From the NCBI RefSeq assembly GCF_036898095.1, contig NC_090757.1:64189581-64253580 (forward strand): a DNA stretch of 64,000 nt. Reading direction: 5' to 3'. The notes under the pieces are model-generated. The model was not told the origin of the DNA. It saw only the letters and a list, made by a program, of their open reading frames with translations, and searched no databases. Positions 45,886-56,500 of the stretch are shown in pieces. Within the stretch, counting starts at the first letter, position 1, and each line of letters begins with the position of its first letter. This DNA comes from Palaemon carinicauda (Eukaryota; Arthropoda; Malacostraca; Decapoda; Palaemonidae). The translations under genes and the position numbers were made by a program.

Positions 45886-47175
45886 CTCGCCAGAACTCTC
45901 CAGCTCGCCAGCACTCTCCAGCTCACCAGCGCTTTCCTGTGTGCCAGTACTATCCAGCTCGACAGCACTCTTCAGCTGGCAGCGCTCTACAGCTCTCCAG
46001 GACTCCTTTGCGCCAGCGCTCTCCAGCTCGCTAGAACTCTCCTGCGCGCCAATGCTATCCAGCTCGCCAGCACTCTCCAGCTGGCAGCGCTCAACAGCTC
46101 TCCAGGACTCCTTTGCGCCAGCGCTCTCCATCTTGCTAGAACTCTCCTGCGCGCCAATGCTATCCAGCTCGGCAGCACTCTCCAGCTGGCAGCGCTCTAC
46201 AGCTCTCCAGGACTCCTTTGCGCCAGCGCTCTCCATCTTGCTAGAACTCTCCTGCGCGCCAATGCTATCCAGCTCGCCAGTACTCTCCAGCTGGCAGCGC
46301 TCTACAGCTCTCCAGGACTCCTTTGCGCCAGCGCTCTCCATCTCGCTAGAACTCTTCCTGCGCGCCAATGCTATCCAGCTCGCCAGCACTCTCCAGCTGG
46401 CAGCGCTCTACAGCTCTCCAGGACTCCTTTGCGCCAGCGCTCTCCATCTCGCTAGAACTCTCCTGCACGCCAATGCTATCCAGCTCAGCAGCGCTCTACT
46501 GCTCTCCAGGACTCTCCTTTGTGCCAGCGCTCTCCAGCTCGCTAGAACTCTCCTGCGCGTCAATGCTATCCAGCTCGGCAGCGCTCTACAGCTCGCTAGA
46601 ACTCTCCTTTGCGCCAGCGCTCTAAAGCTCGGCAAAGCTCTCTACTGCTCTCCAGGACTCTCCTGCATGCCACCTCTCTCCAGCTCACCAGCACTTGCCA
46701 GCGCTCTCCTGCGGGCCAGCACTCTCTAGCTCGCCAGCGCTCTCCTGCGTGCCAGCACTCTCCAGCTCGCCAGTGCTCTCCTGTGGGCCGGCACTCTCCA
46801 GCTCGCCAGCGCTCTCCTGAGTGCCAGTGCTATCCAGCTCGGCAGTAATCTCTTGTGTGTTAGCACTCTCCAACGTGTCATCGCTCTCCAACGCGTCCAC
46901 GCTCAATAGCTCATATGCGTTTGTCAGCCTGGCAGCATGACAGCACTCACCAGCACGTCAGCGCTCTCCATTTCGCCAGTGTTATCCTGCGCGCCAGCGC
47001 TCTCCAGCTCGGCAGTGCTCTCAAGTACATCCAGGCTCTGCGGCTTATATGCGTTTGCCAGCTTGCCAGCACGAAAGTGCTCGCCAACACGACAGCACTC
47101 ACTAGCAAGTCAGCACTCACTAGCAAGTCAGCGCTCTCCAGTTGGCCAGCGTTCTCCTGCCTGCCAGCGTTTAGA
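45886..47175 (+). repeat. gag: Extended CAGCGCTCTC repeat tail of the gag N-region
   Basis: Present once, at the right edge of the array. Short units of the CCAGCTCGCCAGCGCTCT type form a higher-order repeat: CTGGCAGCGCTC restarts at 45976, 46081, 46186, 46291 and 46397 (105 bp = 35 codons; the last spacing is 106). Frames 45619-46455 and 45671-46729 run through it as Ser/Ala/Leu-rich repeats. It is more irregular from 46490. Similarity ends near 47175, where AT-rich unique DNA starts. Confidence 0.75.
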
Positions 47176-47880
47176 CATTTTTTCCAGTTATTCTATTTCC
47201 TCCACTTGAAAGTAACTCAATTTAAATATCTTTTTTTCGCCATAGTAGTTTGCGTGGAAACAGCTATACACACCTGGAAGAGAATATAGCACAATTTAAA
47301 ATCTGAAATTACACTTCTTTTAAAATCTGAAAAATGGAAAAACTAAATGTATATCTCACTAAAGAAAGCATTAATGTTATGATAGTTCATCTCTACAAAA
47401 CCCGACTTCTCATAATTTTCAAGGAATTAACGAACTGCCTAACTATAAGCTAATTACTCAAATATATTACGTCAAATCAGAACGTCGTAGGCTCTCTCCT
47501 TCATAAAGAAAAACTGAATTAACATATCTTTTTTGGAAAAAAAGGGGAAATTCCTTAATAAACATTTTAAGTTTTCTCTGAAAACATTTATATCAGTTTT
47601 ACAATTTTTGACTGATTACAAAAATACTTTGTTATTCAAACATTTCGATACAAAATCGAATAAACTTTACTTGTAAGAATAGCCTTGGTTGAGTGTCTCC
47701 TTCCATAAGCAAACAGAAATCACTTTGGACAACCACTAACCGATTGTCCATCTTGTATTGATCTACACTGGACAAGTCCACACGTTATTTTCAGCCAAGT
47801 AGTGTTATAATGATGTCATGATGACGTCACTACAGAAGTAAAGCAAACTGAGACAATGACTGACTATTGAAACTTGCTCT
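47176..47880. other. AT-rich DNA, nothing recognised
   Basis: Right flank of the array. No gene, RNA or repeat family is recognisable. Confidence 0.6.
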
Positions 47881-47882
47881 AC

Positions 47883-47995
47883 TGTTGGAGCCCTTGGGCT
47901 TATAGCATCTTGCTTTTCCAACTAGGGTTGTAGCTTAGATGATAACAATAATAATAATAATAATCTTGCTGCTCTGTTGATTATGTTTTGTAATA

Positions 47996-48069
<74 letters not shown>

Positions 48070-48240
48070 GCTAAGCTACAACCCTAGTTGGAAAAGCAAG
48101 ATGCTATAACCCCAAATCCAACACGGAAAAATAGCCTAGAGAGGAAAGGAAATATGGAAATAAATGATGCAAGACGTAATGAACAATTGAAATGAAATAT
48201 TTTAAAAACATTAACATTAAAACAGATATATCATATAAAC
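47883..48240. repeat. Dispersed repeat, inverted pair around (TTA)n
   Basis: A minus-strand head (tatagcatcttgcttttcca, actagggttgtagcttag) at 47883-47941 faces a plus-strand head (gctaagctacaaccctagtt) starting at 48070. Between them lie (AAT)n and a long (TTA)n at 47998-48069. Confidence 0.8.
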
Positions 48241-49110
48241 TATTAAAAGACGTATGTTTATTTGTTAAACAAATCAAAATTCATTGGTTGAATAGTCAAT
48301 TTGTCAAAACTATTGGCCACAAACGAGGGTACCTAGTGCACAGAGAAACATATCTACTGAAGAGTTTTTGCCTTACTTTACTAGTTAAAATTTCACAAAT
48401 TACAAAGAAAATTGTACTGCAATTTTATAGTAATGTTGAATGTGACCATGGATGTGGTTAACCTCTTAACAGGATTTCATTCTTTTTCAGAGCATTATGA
48501 ACTTCAACTATCAAGTTATTCCAGTAGAAATAAACTGAGTTTTATAAATATTGTCCCCCAGGTTAAAGAATTGCTTTATCCAATCAGAGACCTCCACCAT
48601 AGCCTGCGTTCTATAGCCTTTTCATTAGCTAAAATTAAGGTATATTGCTTAGATTAGAATATCTAAAAAATTCTTCAAATAGATTAATTTAATTACTATA
48701 AGAGTTCATAAGATATTCGTATGAATATAATCTAATATTTAATGGATATATACGAGGGAAATGTATAAGCAAATTACCCCTAGACCAGTGGGGCTAAGGA
48801 AAAAGAAAACGGTACAGCTTTTTATATACAGAAAACGTAATTTAGTTTTTTGAGGATAACTATTATATTTAACAGAACGAAAAATGTTTATTTTCTTTTT
48901 CGTTATAATGTAATTTTAGCAAATTTATGAGATAATGGCTTTAGAAATATCATATTCCATAACTTATATAATTTTTAGATATAAAGTTAGTAAGGTTTAC
49001 GTTAGAATAGTAAAACTATCACCGTAAAATGAAAGTAGATAGTATCTTAAAATCTAGGATTTATAGTTCGGCTATATACTCCACATACATAACATAACTA
49101 CTGTATTTGT
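48241..49110. other. AT-rich DNA, nothing recognised
   Basis: Short open frames (48192-48461, 48412-48657) have no recognisable domain and composition no different from the surrounding DNA. I do not call them genes. Confidence 0.55.
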
Positions 49111-49119
49111 ATTTCAATT

Positions 49120-50130
49120 ATAGCCGGAAGAGAAGTACCTGAACTAGGGTATGGCAACAATCTAGATTAAGAGACATTAGGAGACATAGTTGAAGATAAG
49201 TTGATTCTGATCTTCCATATCTAAAGGGAATAATCTACAAGATGGACTCAGCAGAGGGAAGAAGCCACACTTGTTGTAATATGCATTGTACCTTGATGAA
49301 GATTCACTTGTACTGTTTCTTTGTCAGGTGAACAAATGCAGAAAAAAAAACAAGTTTGATTTCTTCTAGTAAGTTTTGTCCCTTGAAGAAGATTCCTTGT
49401 ACTGGAATAGTGGAAGAGAACTTACCCTAACTAGGGTATGGCAGCCATCTAGATTAAGAGACATTGAGAGACACAGTCGAAGCCAAATTGATTCTGATCT
49501 TCCATATCTAAAAGGAATAATCTACAAGATGGACTCAGTAAAAGGAAGAAGCCACACTTGTTGTAATATGCATTGTTCCTTGATGAAGATTCACTTGTAC
49601 TGTTTCTTTGTCAGGTGAACAAATGCAGAAAAAACAAGGCTGATTTCTTCTAGTAAGTTTTGTTCCTTGAAGAAGATTCCTTGTACTAGAATAGTGGAAG
49701 AGAAGTACCCTAACTAGGGTATGGCAGCCATCTAGATTAAGAGACATTGAGAGACACAGTCGAAGCCAAATTGATTCTGATCTTCCATATCTAAAGGGAA
49801 TAATCTACAAGATAGACTCAGTAAAGGAAGAAGCCACACTTGTTGTAATATGCATTGTTCCTTGATGAAGATTCACTTGTACTGTTTCTTTGTCAGGTGA
49901 ACAAATGCAGAAAAAACAAGGCTGATTTCTTCTAGTAAGTTTTGTTCCTTGAAGAAGATTCCTTGTACTGGAATAGTGGAAGAGAAGTACCCTAACTAGG
50001 GTATGGCAGCCATCTAGATTAAGAGACATTGAGAGACACAGTCGAAGCCAAATTGATTCTGATCTTCCATATCTAAAAGGAATAATCTACAAGATGGACT
50101 CAGTAAAGGGAAGAAGCCACACTTGTTGGG
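49120..50130. repeat. ~283-bp tandem repeat, four copies
   Basis: The phrase ATGGCARCCATCTAGATTAA (first copy ATGGCAACAATCTAGATTAA) restarts at 49151, 49438, 49721 and 50003, a spacing of 287, 283 and 282 bp. Each full copy contains ttgatgaagattcacttgta and aggtgaacaaatgcagaaaa. The last copy is cut off at 'ccacacttgttg', about 65 bp before the hammerhead motif. Short frames on the minus strand repeat with it and are not genes. Confidence 0.92.
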
Positions 50131-50197
50131 TCTGACTTCTTCTAGTATACTGTGTCCCACTGGCATTGTAGAACTGAGGTTTCCGTTGAGCGCTGAG

Positions 50198-50291
50198 AAG
50201 GGTCGTGGGAACCAAGACTGCAACTATTTTCCTTGAAAGTAGAAGCAGGCAAAACCCACCTGATGAGCCCTTTGGTAAGGGCGAAACCCTT
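50198..50291 (+). ncRNA. Hammerhead ribozyme, type III
   Basis: All core elements are present in the right order. Stem III is AAGGGT (50198-50203) with ACCCTT (50286-50291). C50204 is the cleavage-site nucleotide (UH rule satisfied). Stem I is GTGGG (50205-50209) with CCCAC (50255-50259). The core CTGATGA is at 50260-50266. Stem II is GCCCTT/AAGGGC (50267-50272, 50277-50282) with a TGGT loop. GAA is at 50283-50285. Stem I extends inside its loop by CTGC/GCAG and a CTATTTTC/GAAAGTAG hairpin. The open helix is stem III, so it is type III. Self-cleavage would fall after C50204. It follows the 283-bp tandem repeat and precedes a LINE fragment. Identification is from the motif alone but has no mismatch. 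Confidence 0.85.
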
Positions 50292-50328
50292 ATACAGTAG
50301 TAGTGACAATATTAATGAGAGTGACAGA

Positions 50329-50458
50329 TAATGGATGGACATTAAGAATAACAGAATGGGTCCCTCCAGATAGCAAACGAAGCAGGGGGTCCATAAGAAT
50401 AACAGATTGGGTAGCAAATGAAGCAGGGAAAGGTAGAGAAGACGATGGATTGACGAGC
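50329..50458 (+). pseudogene. LINE reverse-transcriptase C-terminal fragment
   Basis: One frame reads DNGWTLRITEWVPPDSKRSRG, in the style of the C-terminal end of LINE polyproteins, then partly repeats itself (IRITDWVANEAGKGRED) before a TAA. It looks like a short internally duplicated remnant. The family is not assigned. Confidence 0.5.
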
Positions 50459-50654
50459 TAAGAAAATTTTCTGGTATAGCCTTGCATGTAAAATATAGGT
50501 GATCGTAATTTCTTACACTATTTCGTTATTATCTTTTACGGGTTGGTGACCGTAATATCACTCCTTTGTGTCAATATATCCGTAATTAAAACGGTAAAAA
50601 GCCTGGAATAAATATTGCCGAGTCATGGTTTGACAATGAAACAATCTCCAATAG
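50459..50654. other. Left flank of the BEL/Pao insertion
   Basis: No gene is seen. The last five bases, AATAG (50650-50654), are the target-site duplication of the BEL/Pao element. Confidence 0.6.
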
Positions 50655-51462
50655 TGTTGTGATTTTCACCAGTTAATTAAATCTGCCCGATGTACTGGGC
50701 GGATCGCAAGGCCTTGAAGAGGCAAGATTCCCAAAACTTTCCAGGAGTTAACTAAAATACGGCGATAAAATTTACAATTTTATTACAAAAATAAACTCTG
50801 ATGAAGACAAACAACATTCTTAAGCATTCACAAAACTCACTGAAAAACAAGACTGACCCTAGGTAATGTAGCATGTGCTCTTCAAGCACAAAGTCCACAC
50901 CGGACTCATTAACAAACTGAAAATAGTGCCAATTCGAATTCAATACACAACGAATCACACACCAAATATCCCTATTCTTATTTAACTCAGGATTCAGATA
51001 CCCAATCACAAGGATCTCTACACTAAACTGCGATATAAAAACTAAACGTCTTGCACACAAACTTCTACTACAACCAACCTGGTAGACAAGGTAGAGAGGA
51101 GAGATAACAATTAGAGGGGACTTACTTCGGTTGGGGACGTTGGATCAAAGAGGACGAGCTAGCCTTGCAACCTCCGACGTCACCTTTTTGGCGCAATTTG
51201 TCATGAACCTAAATTTCTAGATTGGATTTTTTTATCATGTTACAACAGAATGACTTTATTTTTCCTAATCTTAAATTACCAGCAATTGATTTTATTAGTC
51301 TCAGCGCCTTCCTACCAGGTGGTTTCCCTTTTTGGCTCTAAACGTTCACGTCTGGAACTACATTCATTCGCCCGCGAGTTTCTCCTCTCCCTCCAATTTG
51401 ACGTAGTCGTAGGTGGAGTCAAATGGCGGGAATTTCGATTGATCGGGTCGAAATTCCCGACA
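50655..51462 (-). repeat. BEL/Pao 3' LTR
   Basis: 808 bp. Near its 5' end in element sense it carries a perfect 12-bp inverted repeat (CGGGAATTTCGA at 51427-51438 with TCGAAATTCCCG at 51448-51459). The 102-codon open frame within each LTR occurs in both and is probably incidental. Confidence 0.96.
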
Positions 51463-51475
51463 TCCTCCACGCCCC
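51463..51475 (-). promoter_or_regulatory. Polypurine tract
   Basis: In element sense GGGGCGTGGAGGA directly abuts the 3' LTR. This is the position and composition expected for plus-strand DNA priming; the tract has C and T interruptions. Confidence 0.6.
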
Positions 51476-52231
51476 AAAATAAGGAGCGATGAAACGTCGG
51501 TCAATTGGATGGAGCTAGACTCGGGGTGGGGGGAGTGGCTTACTCCGAGACTCTGTAAGGCTCGCTGCGTAGCGCTCCGCAACGACTCGAACAGAGTACG
51601 CACAATATACAACAGCAATGTTACCCCGGGGTAATAAACACAATCAATAATATACAGTCATATAACAGATCAAATTAGGCAATGGGCCTAGCAATTCTAA
51701 AACACTCGTGTAATACACATAAGGAACAGCAGAAATAAGTGATAATGTACACATTTTACAGAATACAATTGGCAAGCAATTAGGCAATGGGCCTAAAACA
51801 AACAGAAAATGGCAATGGCAATGCATACAATTCAAGCTCTAAGGCAATTAGGCAATGGGCCTAAAACAAACAGAAAATAGCAGAAATGCAAACATAACAA
51901 TTCAAGTGCAAAGACAATTAGGCAATGGGCCTAAGACAATTCAAGAAATGGCAGAAACGCAAATGACAATTCAAATTCAGTCTGTCTCAACTCACAATAA
52001 TCGAGACTTCTATAGCGCTGCTACATGCAGGCTGTTACTTAATGGAGTACAAGAGGGAGGGGCTGGTTCTGTGCAACGCTCGGTCTGTACGCACGAGAGA
52101 CCATCCCGTCCCCGTTCTCCACCCCTAAGCACTTCCAACCTCCGCAGATTCACGCACACCTCACAAACTCCACCCTCCCTACCTTCCAGATAGGACACGC
52201 CCCCTTTTCACTTACAGTTTACAGCTACTTT
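51476..52231 (-). other. BEL/Pao 3' non-coding segment with a minisatellite
   Basis: About 750 bp between the integrase stop and the purine tract. It holds four spaced copies of AATTAGGCAATGGGCCTA (starting near 51673, 51778, 51847 and 51916) in a CAGAAAATGGCA-rich context. No env or other gene is seen. Confidence 0.7.
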
Positions 52232-53524
52232 TTATATATCGTCACTTTTCAGCAGACAGTCCATTAGTTCTCGCTGTTTCGCGGCAGCCCTTCTCAATGG
52301 GCGTGCAGAACGTCCTTGTGCGTTCGTCTGCTCTGTTTCATTTTCATTTTCACTTCTTTCACTAACTGCATAGTTCTCACCTTCCTCGTCGTTGTCGTCC
52401 GTTCCTGTGGCTGGTTGTTGAGTTGTCGTAGCTGTTGCCATACCCTGGTCGTTCCCAGACGTCTCCGCTATCCCTGGCATTCCGGCTGTCGAACTGTACG
52501 CACCCTCTTCTCCGTCATCGCCGTCGTCTCCTTCATGGTCATCCTCAGAGGGGGCCATTTCTAGGGGAACCAGGTGGCTGACAGCTCGCAGCGATTCGAC
52601 ACCCTCAAACAACACTTTCGCCGAGCGTACGACTCCGTTGTCGTCAGGATACGTCTCCACGACACGTCCCAGAGGCCAAGTCGCTCTCTTCTTATTGTCC
52701 TGCTTAACTAGCACGATGTCTCCGGGGTGCAGCTTGGAGGGTTCCCCGGGCCGACTGTCGTGCCGGGCCCTCAAGGCACTCAAGTATTCCTTTCTCCAGC
52801 GTTCCCTAAAGGCTTTGAGCGAATCTGTCAATCTTACGTAACGATCACGTAGCTTCCGAGAGGTGAAGGTTGCGTTGAGATGGTCGTCCGGTAAGATCGG
52901 GGCCATGAGGTGGACTTGGTGTCCTCTTATCAAATGGGAGGGGGTGAGGACTTCATCCTCGCGCTCGTCACCGCTGTACATAAGCGGTCGATTATTCACC
53001 ACTGCTTCTGCTTCTTTCACGAGGGTTAGCACGTGGGCGTCCGGCAGGTACTTCTTTCCGAGGGCTATCTGGAGGGTCCGTTTCGTTACTCCTATCAAAC
53101 GCTCGAAGAACCCACCTTTCCAAGGTGCACGGGGCGTCTGAAACCGCCACTTTATGCCAGTTTTCCTCAGGAACTGCTGGACTTCATCCTCTTCATAAAG
53201 TCCCTGCAGGAGGTGGCTGGCAGCCTTGAAGGTTTGATGGTTATCGGACATGATGAGCTGTGGGGCACCGTGGGTGGCGCTAAACCGTCTAAGTGCCAAC
53301 ACGAATTCTTCTGCTTCCAAAGAGGGACAGAAGTCAAGGTACACGGCTCTGCTGGCCATGCAAGTTACGATAAGTATATACCCTGGCCGTGTTTCCGTGT
53401 GTATTGCTGCTGTGTGGTCCACTCCGACCGCCGTGAACGGTTTTGTGAGGGTGATCCTTTCCTTTGGCAGGGGGGGGGGGGTGGTGGTGGCTGTCTCGTT
53501 AGAGGCTGGAAGGCCAGCTTGCAT
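52232..53524 (-). CDS. pol: BEL/Pao integrase and C-terminal domain (separate frame)
   Basis: 430 codons. It continues the polyprotein after a frame break at the homopolymer 53470-53481, so its apparent ATG is not a real start. The integrase core shows the acidic triad Asp36 (VGVDHTAA), Asp94 (IMSDNHQTF) and Glu141 (GGFFERLIG). A C-terminal domain of the BEL/Pao type follows (LHPGDIVLVKQDN ... WPLGRVVETYPDDNG, about 265-310), then an acidic, low-complexity end. The protein inserts the linear DNA copy and makes the 5-bp target duplication seen at both ends. Confidence 0.92.
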   Translation of the reverse strand: MQAGLPASNETATTTPPPLPKERITLTKPFTAVGVDHTAAIHTETRPGYILIVTCMASRAVYLDFCPSLEAEEFVLALRRFSATHGAPQLIMSDNHQTFKAASHLLQGLYEEDEVQQFLRKTGIKWRFQTPRAPWKGGFFERLIGVTKRTLQIALGKKYLPDAHVLTLVKEAEAVVNNRPLMYSGDEREDEVLTPSHLIRGHQVHLMAPILPDDHLNATFTSRKLRDRYVRLTDSLKAFRERWRKEYLSALRARHDSRPGEPSKLHPGDIVLVKQDNKKRATWPLGRVVETYPDDNGVVRSAKVLFEGVESLRAVSHLVPLEMAPSEDDHEGDDGDDGEEGAYSSTAGMPGIAETSGNDQGMATATTTQQPATGTDDNDEEGENYAVSERSENENETEQTNAQGRSARPLRRAAAKQRELMDCLLKSDDI

Positions 53525-56500
53525 TTAGGGCATTGCCGCACGGTTCGCTTCGCAATGGAACGTAGACCCGCCACCCAACATTTCTGTCGAAAGATACCTA
53601 TTAGAGTATTCACCCCACAATGCAAATGTAACTGATGTAAATAATTTAGATACATCCTAACCAAATGCCCTTTGGCTGGCAAGAGAATTAAATGATCAGT
53701 TTCTCCTACATGGGACACTCGTCCCCTGGTGCAGATGAAATTATCTACCAAAACTAAATTCAATTGTCTAGCAAAATTAGCAACTTCACGAGGGGGTCTG
53801 ACTCCGCCCTCTAAGTAGGCATAAACAGTAGGCAAATAATGTTTTTGCTCTAATTTTACAACAATACTGAACGGATGCCGTTCTATCTTAGCAAACTTTA
53901 AAACTAGTCTGGCTACTCGTAACAAGAATTGGAACCCTACTTCCCTCTTCAGGACGTCCCAAATCTCGCCTGGGGGGGTAGGACACATCTCTTCCCTCAA
54001 CTCCTGCACCGCCGCTACTACGTGAGTTTGATGTAGTAAATCTTCCTCCTCGCAAGGAACAGGCCTTCCCGTGGTCCTGAGAAATTCTGGACCGTTCCTC
54101 CACAGGGGGTTAGCTTGCAATTGTTGAGCCGTTGCGCCTCGGGATAGGATATCGGCAGGGTTCTGCTGACTAGGGACATGGTTCAGACTGAAACTACAAA
54201 CCTGCTGAATAAAATTAATTTCCGCCACTCTGTTAGAAACAAACACATTTTTATTAGACCTAGCATCGGGCGATGCTACCCACGCCAACGTTACCTTACT
54301 GTCGGTCCACATTACTATTTCCCGTGGCTCGATCAGATCCTTGAGCGTTCTTGCTAGTCTGCTGCCTAACAATAAGGCCAGCAACTCTAGCTTAGGGATC
54401 GTCAGCTTGCTCATCCCTTTCGGAGTGATCCGGGTTTTACTCGTTACCAGACTTACCCGATTGCATTCGTCCCTAGTATATGCTACTGCTCCATATGCCT
54501 TACTGCTGGCATCAGTGAACACATGAAGTTGTAAGCCTCTTTTTCCTATTGATCTTTGAAAGGTGATGTCGCTCACCGCTTTCAGATCATTCAACAATTC
54601 ACTTGCCTCTTTAGCCCTCTCTTTTCCTAAAACATCATCCCAACCTACATTATCCTCCCATAGTTGTTGAAGGAAAAGCTTTCCCCTTACAAATAATGGG
54701 CTTATCAAACCTACCGGATCATATATGGAGACTAATAGGGAAAGTACCCTACGCTTCGTGGGCACCCATCCCTCCCCCAACTCACAGATCCTTTTGCTTT
54801 CTTTCACACACAATCTGTCCACGTCCCGGGCCCATCGCAGCCCGAGCACGTTCACACTCACAGGCTCATTCCACTGTCTCTCGCTATCGAAGGCCAAGTG
54901 ATTGCTGGCCCACCCTTCTAAGGGCATACCCGCCCTTTTTAAGATGTTATGAACAGACTCATGCTCTTGCCTCATATGTTCTATATCTTCAAACGTGGCC
55001 AGATAATTATCGACATAAAAAGATTTTACTAAATCTGGGCGCCCTTCCTCTTTAAAATGACAGTTTAATATTTGCTGTAGCAAAAATGGACTAGCTGTGA
55101 TGCCGAACACCACGACTCTAAAGGCGAAGGTAAGCGCTCGACCAGCTGCCTTGCGCCACAGAAATCGTGTGTATTTGGCATCACGAGGATCTAACAAAAC
55201 ACGATGGAATGCTTTACTTATGTCGGCTAACATGGCATATCGATTCAACCTAAACCTTATAATTAAACTATATGCTACTTCTACCAAATTGGGCCCAGGT
55301 AAAAGACATTCATTCAAGGACTTGCAACCTTGTGACTTGGCAGAGGCATTGAACACGATTCTAAGGGGGGTGGTACGGCTGTCTTTCTTAACACCAAAGT
55401 GTGGCATGTAATAACCTTCCACTACGGGATTTTTCACTTCTGATATAAAACCTGCTTCGAGATACTTATCTATCACTCCCTGATATTGTTCAAGATATTC
55501 CCTATCCTTTCTGAATTTTGTCTGCAACGACTCCAACTGCGCCATAGCGTTACGATAATTTGTTTCTGGCCTAGCATCCGATCCGAATGGTAGGCTAACC
55601 TGATATCCCTCAGGTTTTCTTACAACGCTTTGCGATACCTTTCGCACGGCCTCGGCCTCGCGAACAGTGTATTGCTCAGATGGGGCGATACCAACACGGT
55701 CTAATCGCCACCACTCATCTACATCATACAGATATGGCTCGTCCGTGATTCTGCACACTCTCAACGTTCTTACTTGTTCGACCTTTTCCCCTTGGAACAG
55801 CCACTGTGGCACCTTCCCGTACGGGGACATACCATTATGCGTTAAGAAAAGATTTATCCCATCTACTTTTTCTACACCTATGACAAAATAGCTAAAATAA
55901 TCAGCCCCAACTAATATGTGAACGTTCTTCATGGTATCTGATTGGTTTGCTGGATCGGCTAACGTGACTCCCTTGGTCAACAGATGCTGTCTGACTTTAA
56001 CATAACCCACGTTATGTATCGGGACGTCCACGTGTTCGTGTGCCACCAATTTCATACGCACGATTCTTTTCCCCATTTCAACCCTGCAACTTACTACATC
56101 GTATTGGCCGCTTATTTCCTCGGAACCAAACGGAGCTATATTCAAGGATACTCTTCCTACCACCGGTAGGCCTAATTGACGGGCAATTTTTGCAGAGATG
56201 AAGCTCCTCTGGCTTCCTGAGTCGAGAAATAGGCGGACTCGCTTACTACCTTGCCTTTGTTGAATACCTGCCATGGCTGTTGGCAAGATAGTGCATGGGA
56301 GGTCCACATCAGACCTCTGCGCGATCTTTGCGCTCGTGCACGGCTTAGATTCTACTTTAACCTTAGACGGACGGGGGGCATTTTGGTTCTGTGCAGGCGT
56401 CGCATTTACTACGGGGCGGGACGTGGTTGATTGACTATTACTATGACTAGGGATTGATTGCGGTCTACCCGCGTCGCAAATCGCAGTGTGGTGCTTAGCA

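Noticed and set aside
45720..46906. CRISPR-like interpretation of the short regular repeats in the gag tail
   Set aside because: The units are contiguous degenerate coding repeats without unique spacers, in a eukaryotic retroelement.
50752..51060. 102-codon frame repeated at 57903-58211 as a possible duplicated gene
   Set aside because: Both copies lie inside the two LTRs, so the duplication is the LTR itself, and no domain is recognisable.
52316..53635. Plus-strand frames across the BEL/Pao integrase region
   Set aside because: They are shadows of the minus-strand polyprotein, which has clear catalytic motifs.
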